Below, one piece after another: positions 47,306-47,622 of a stretch of 47,622 nt of DNA. How positions within the stretch are numbered: the first letter of the stretch is position 1; every line of letters starts with the position of its first letter. Source of the stretch: an uncultured bacterium (lineage in GTDB: Bacteria > Cyanobacteriota > Vampirovibrionia > Gastranaerophilales > Gastranaerophilaceae); assembly GCA_902783835.1 (NCBI GenBank), contig CACZSN010000023.1:1-47622 (forward strand), in the 5' to 3' direction. A program made the translations under genes and the position numbers. The notes below the pieces were generated by a model. It saw only the letters and a list, made by a program, of their open reading frames with translations. It searched no databases and was not told the origin of the DNA.

Positions 47306-47622
47306 ATGTATATTAACAAATGCACGAAGTGTGGTGCGGAATTTGAAACAAAAAATCCCAAAAGAGTAATTTGCCCTAACTGCTTGTATCCTGAAAGAAA
47401 ACAGGAAGAAGAAAATCAAGAACATAATCATTCCGAACAAAATGATTACCAAAACGGTTATACGGCAGGCGGAGCTTCATTTGGAGAAGAAAGAGCGTAC
47501 CCTCAAAGAAATTACGAACGTAACAATTACGACAGAAATTACGGCGACAGACCGCAACGCAGTTACGGCGACCGTCCCCAAAGAAATTACGGTGACAGAA
47601 ACTACGGAGACAGACCGCAACG
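47306..47622 (+). CDS. Zinc-ribbon protein with RNYGDR repeats (partial, runs off the end)
   Basis: An open frame of 105 codons that continues past the window edge. Residues 6-26 form a zinc ribbon with two CxxC pairs (CTKC at 6-9 and CPNC at 23-26). After a Glu/Gln/Asn-rich linker comes a low-complexity region of repeats built on NYGDRPQR, with Arg, Tyr, Gly and Asp dominating. Such Arg/Tyr/Gly-rich tails bind RNA or drive condensates in other proteins, which is inference here. AGAAAG precedes the ATG. Confidence 0.75.
   Translation, partial: MYINKCTKCGAEFETKNPKRVICPNCLYPERKQEEENQEHNHSEQNDYQNGYTAGGASFGEERAYPQRNYERNNYDRNYGDRPQRSYGDRPQRNYGDRNYGDRPQ

Noticed and set aside
1..47622. tRNA or rRNA genes
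   Set aside because: No cloverleaf with conserved T-loop bases or rRNA segment was found in the intergenic regions read by eye.

Overview
The window is 47.6 kb of AT-rich bacterial chromosome, densely packed with mostly housekeeping genes on both strands. No rRNA, tRNA, transposase, phage structural gene or CRISPR array was found. Several traits point, by inference only, to a gut-type non-photosynthetic relative of Cyanobacteria (Vampirovibrionia/Gastranaerophilales-like). These are a short cyanobacterial-style SSB without an acidic tail, a yggS-sepF pair, a four-repeat S1 protein directly after ispH, a HlyD-type adaptor suggesting a diderm envelope, and anaerobe-type enzymes (class I fumarase, CoA-disulfide-reductase-like flavoprotein, NhaC antiporter). 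No marker here settles the taxonomy.

Layout. 1-4.4 kb: repeat-rich left end, ugd, a calpain-type cysteine protease gene, rpsT with a GC-rich leader, and a repeat mosaic. 4.4-8.1 kb: minus-strand genes for a small membrane protein, a HlyD-like adaptor, an ABC-F ATPase with a degenerate second P-loop, and a family 4 uracil-DNA glycosylase. 8.2-12.5 kb: a polytopic membrane protein and a Ctp protease on the plus strand, meeting a flavoprotein on the minus strand. 12.5-13.7 kb: hsp20 with a hairpin that would hide its ribosome-binding site, followed by a TM1266-like gene. 13.8-16.8 kb: a small protein, a nitrilase-family amidohydrolase, an Lrp regulator and an aminotransferase. 16.8-24.4 kb: fumarase, rsmE, a CCA-adding-type enzyme, ssb, a DUF1537 kinase, a superinfection-immunity-like protein, an orphan FlhA/SctV cytoplasmic domain and a possible TIM-barrel glycosidase. 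24.5-26.9 kb: an XRE repressor diverging from a two-domain glycosyltransferase across a clear operator. 27-29 kb: ispH-rpsA. 29-37 kb: DUF378, nth, radical SAM, uvrC, SNF2 helicase. 37-41 kb: leuS, sepF, yggS. 41-47.6 kb: xer recombinase, an RTX/EF-hand-like protein, NhaC, coaE, rlmN and the start of a zinc-ribbon/repeat protein.

The most notable signals are regulatory. At least six genes (rsmE, uvrC, xer, coaE, rlmN and the 23-24 kb unknown) lack a Shine-Dalgarno sequence and have a -10 hexamer ending exactly 7 nt before the A of the ATG, as expected of leaderless mRNAs; the FlhA-like gene is a weaker seventh. Other regulatory candidates are the hsp20 RNA thermometer, an operator that exactly fills a promoter spacer at 24.85 kb, helically spaced repeats before lrp, xer and nhaC, and a non-AUG start for ispH. 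The most notable protein-level observations are the FlhA C-domain without its membrane half, the calpain-like protease with a full Cys-His-Asn triad, and the RTX/EF-hand protein.
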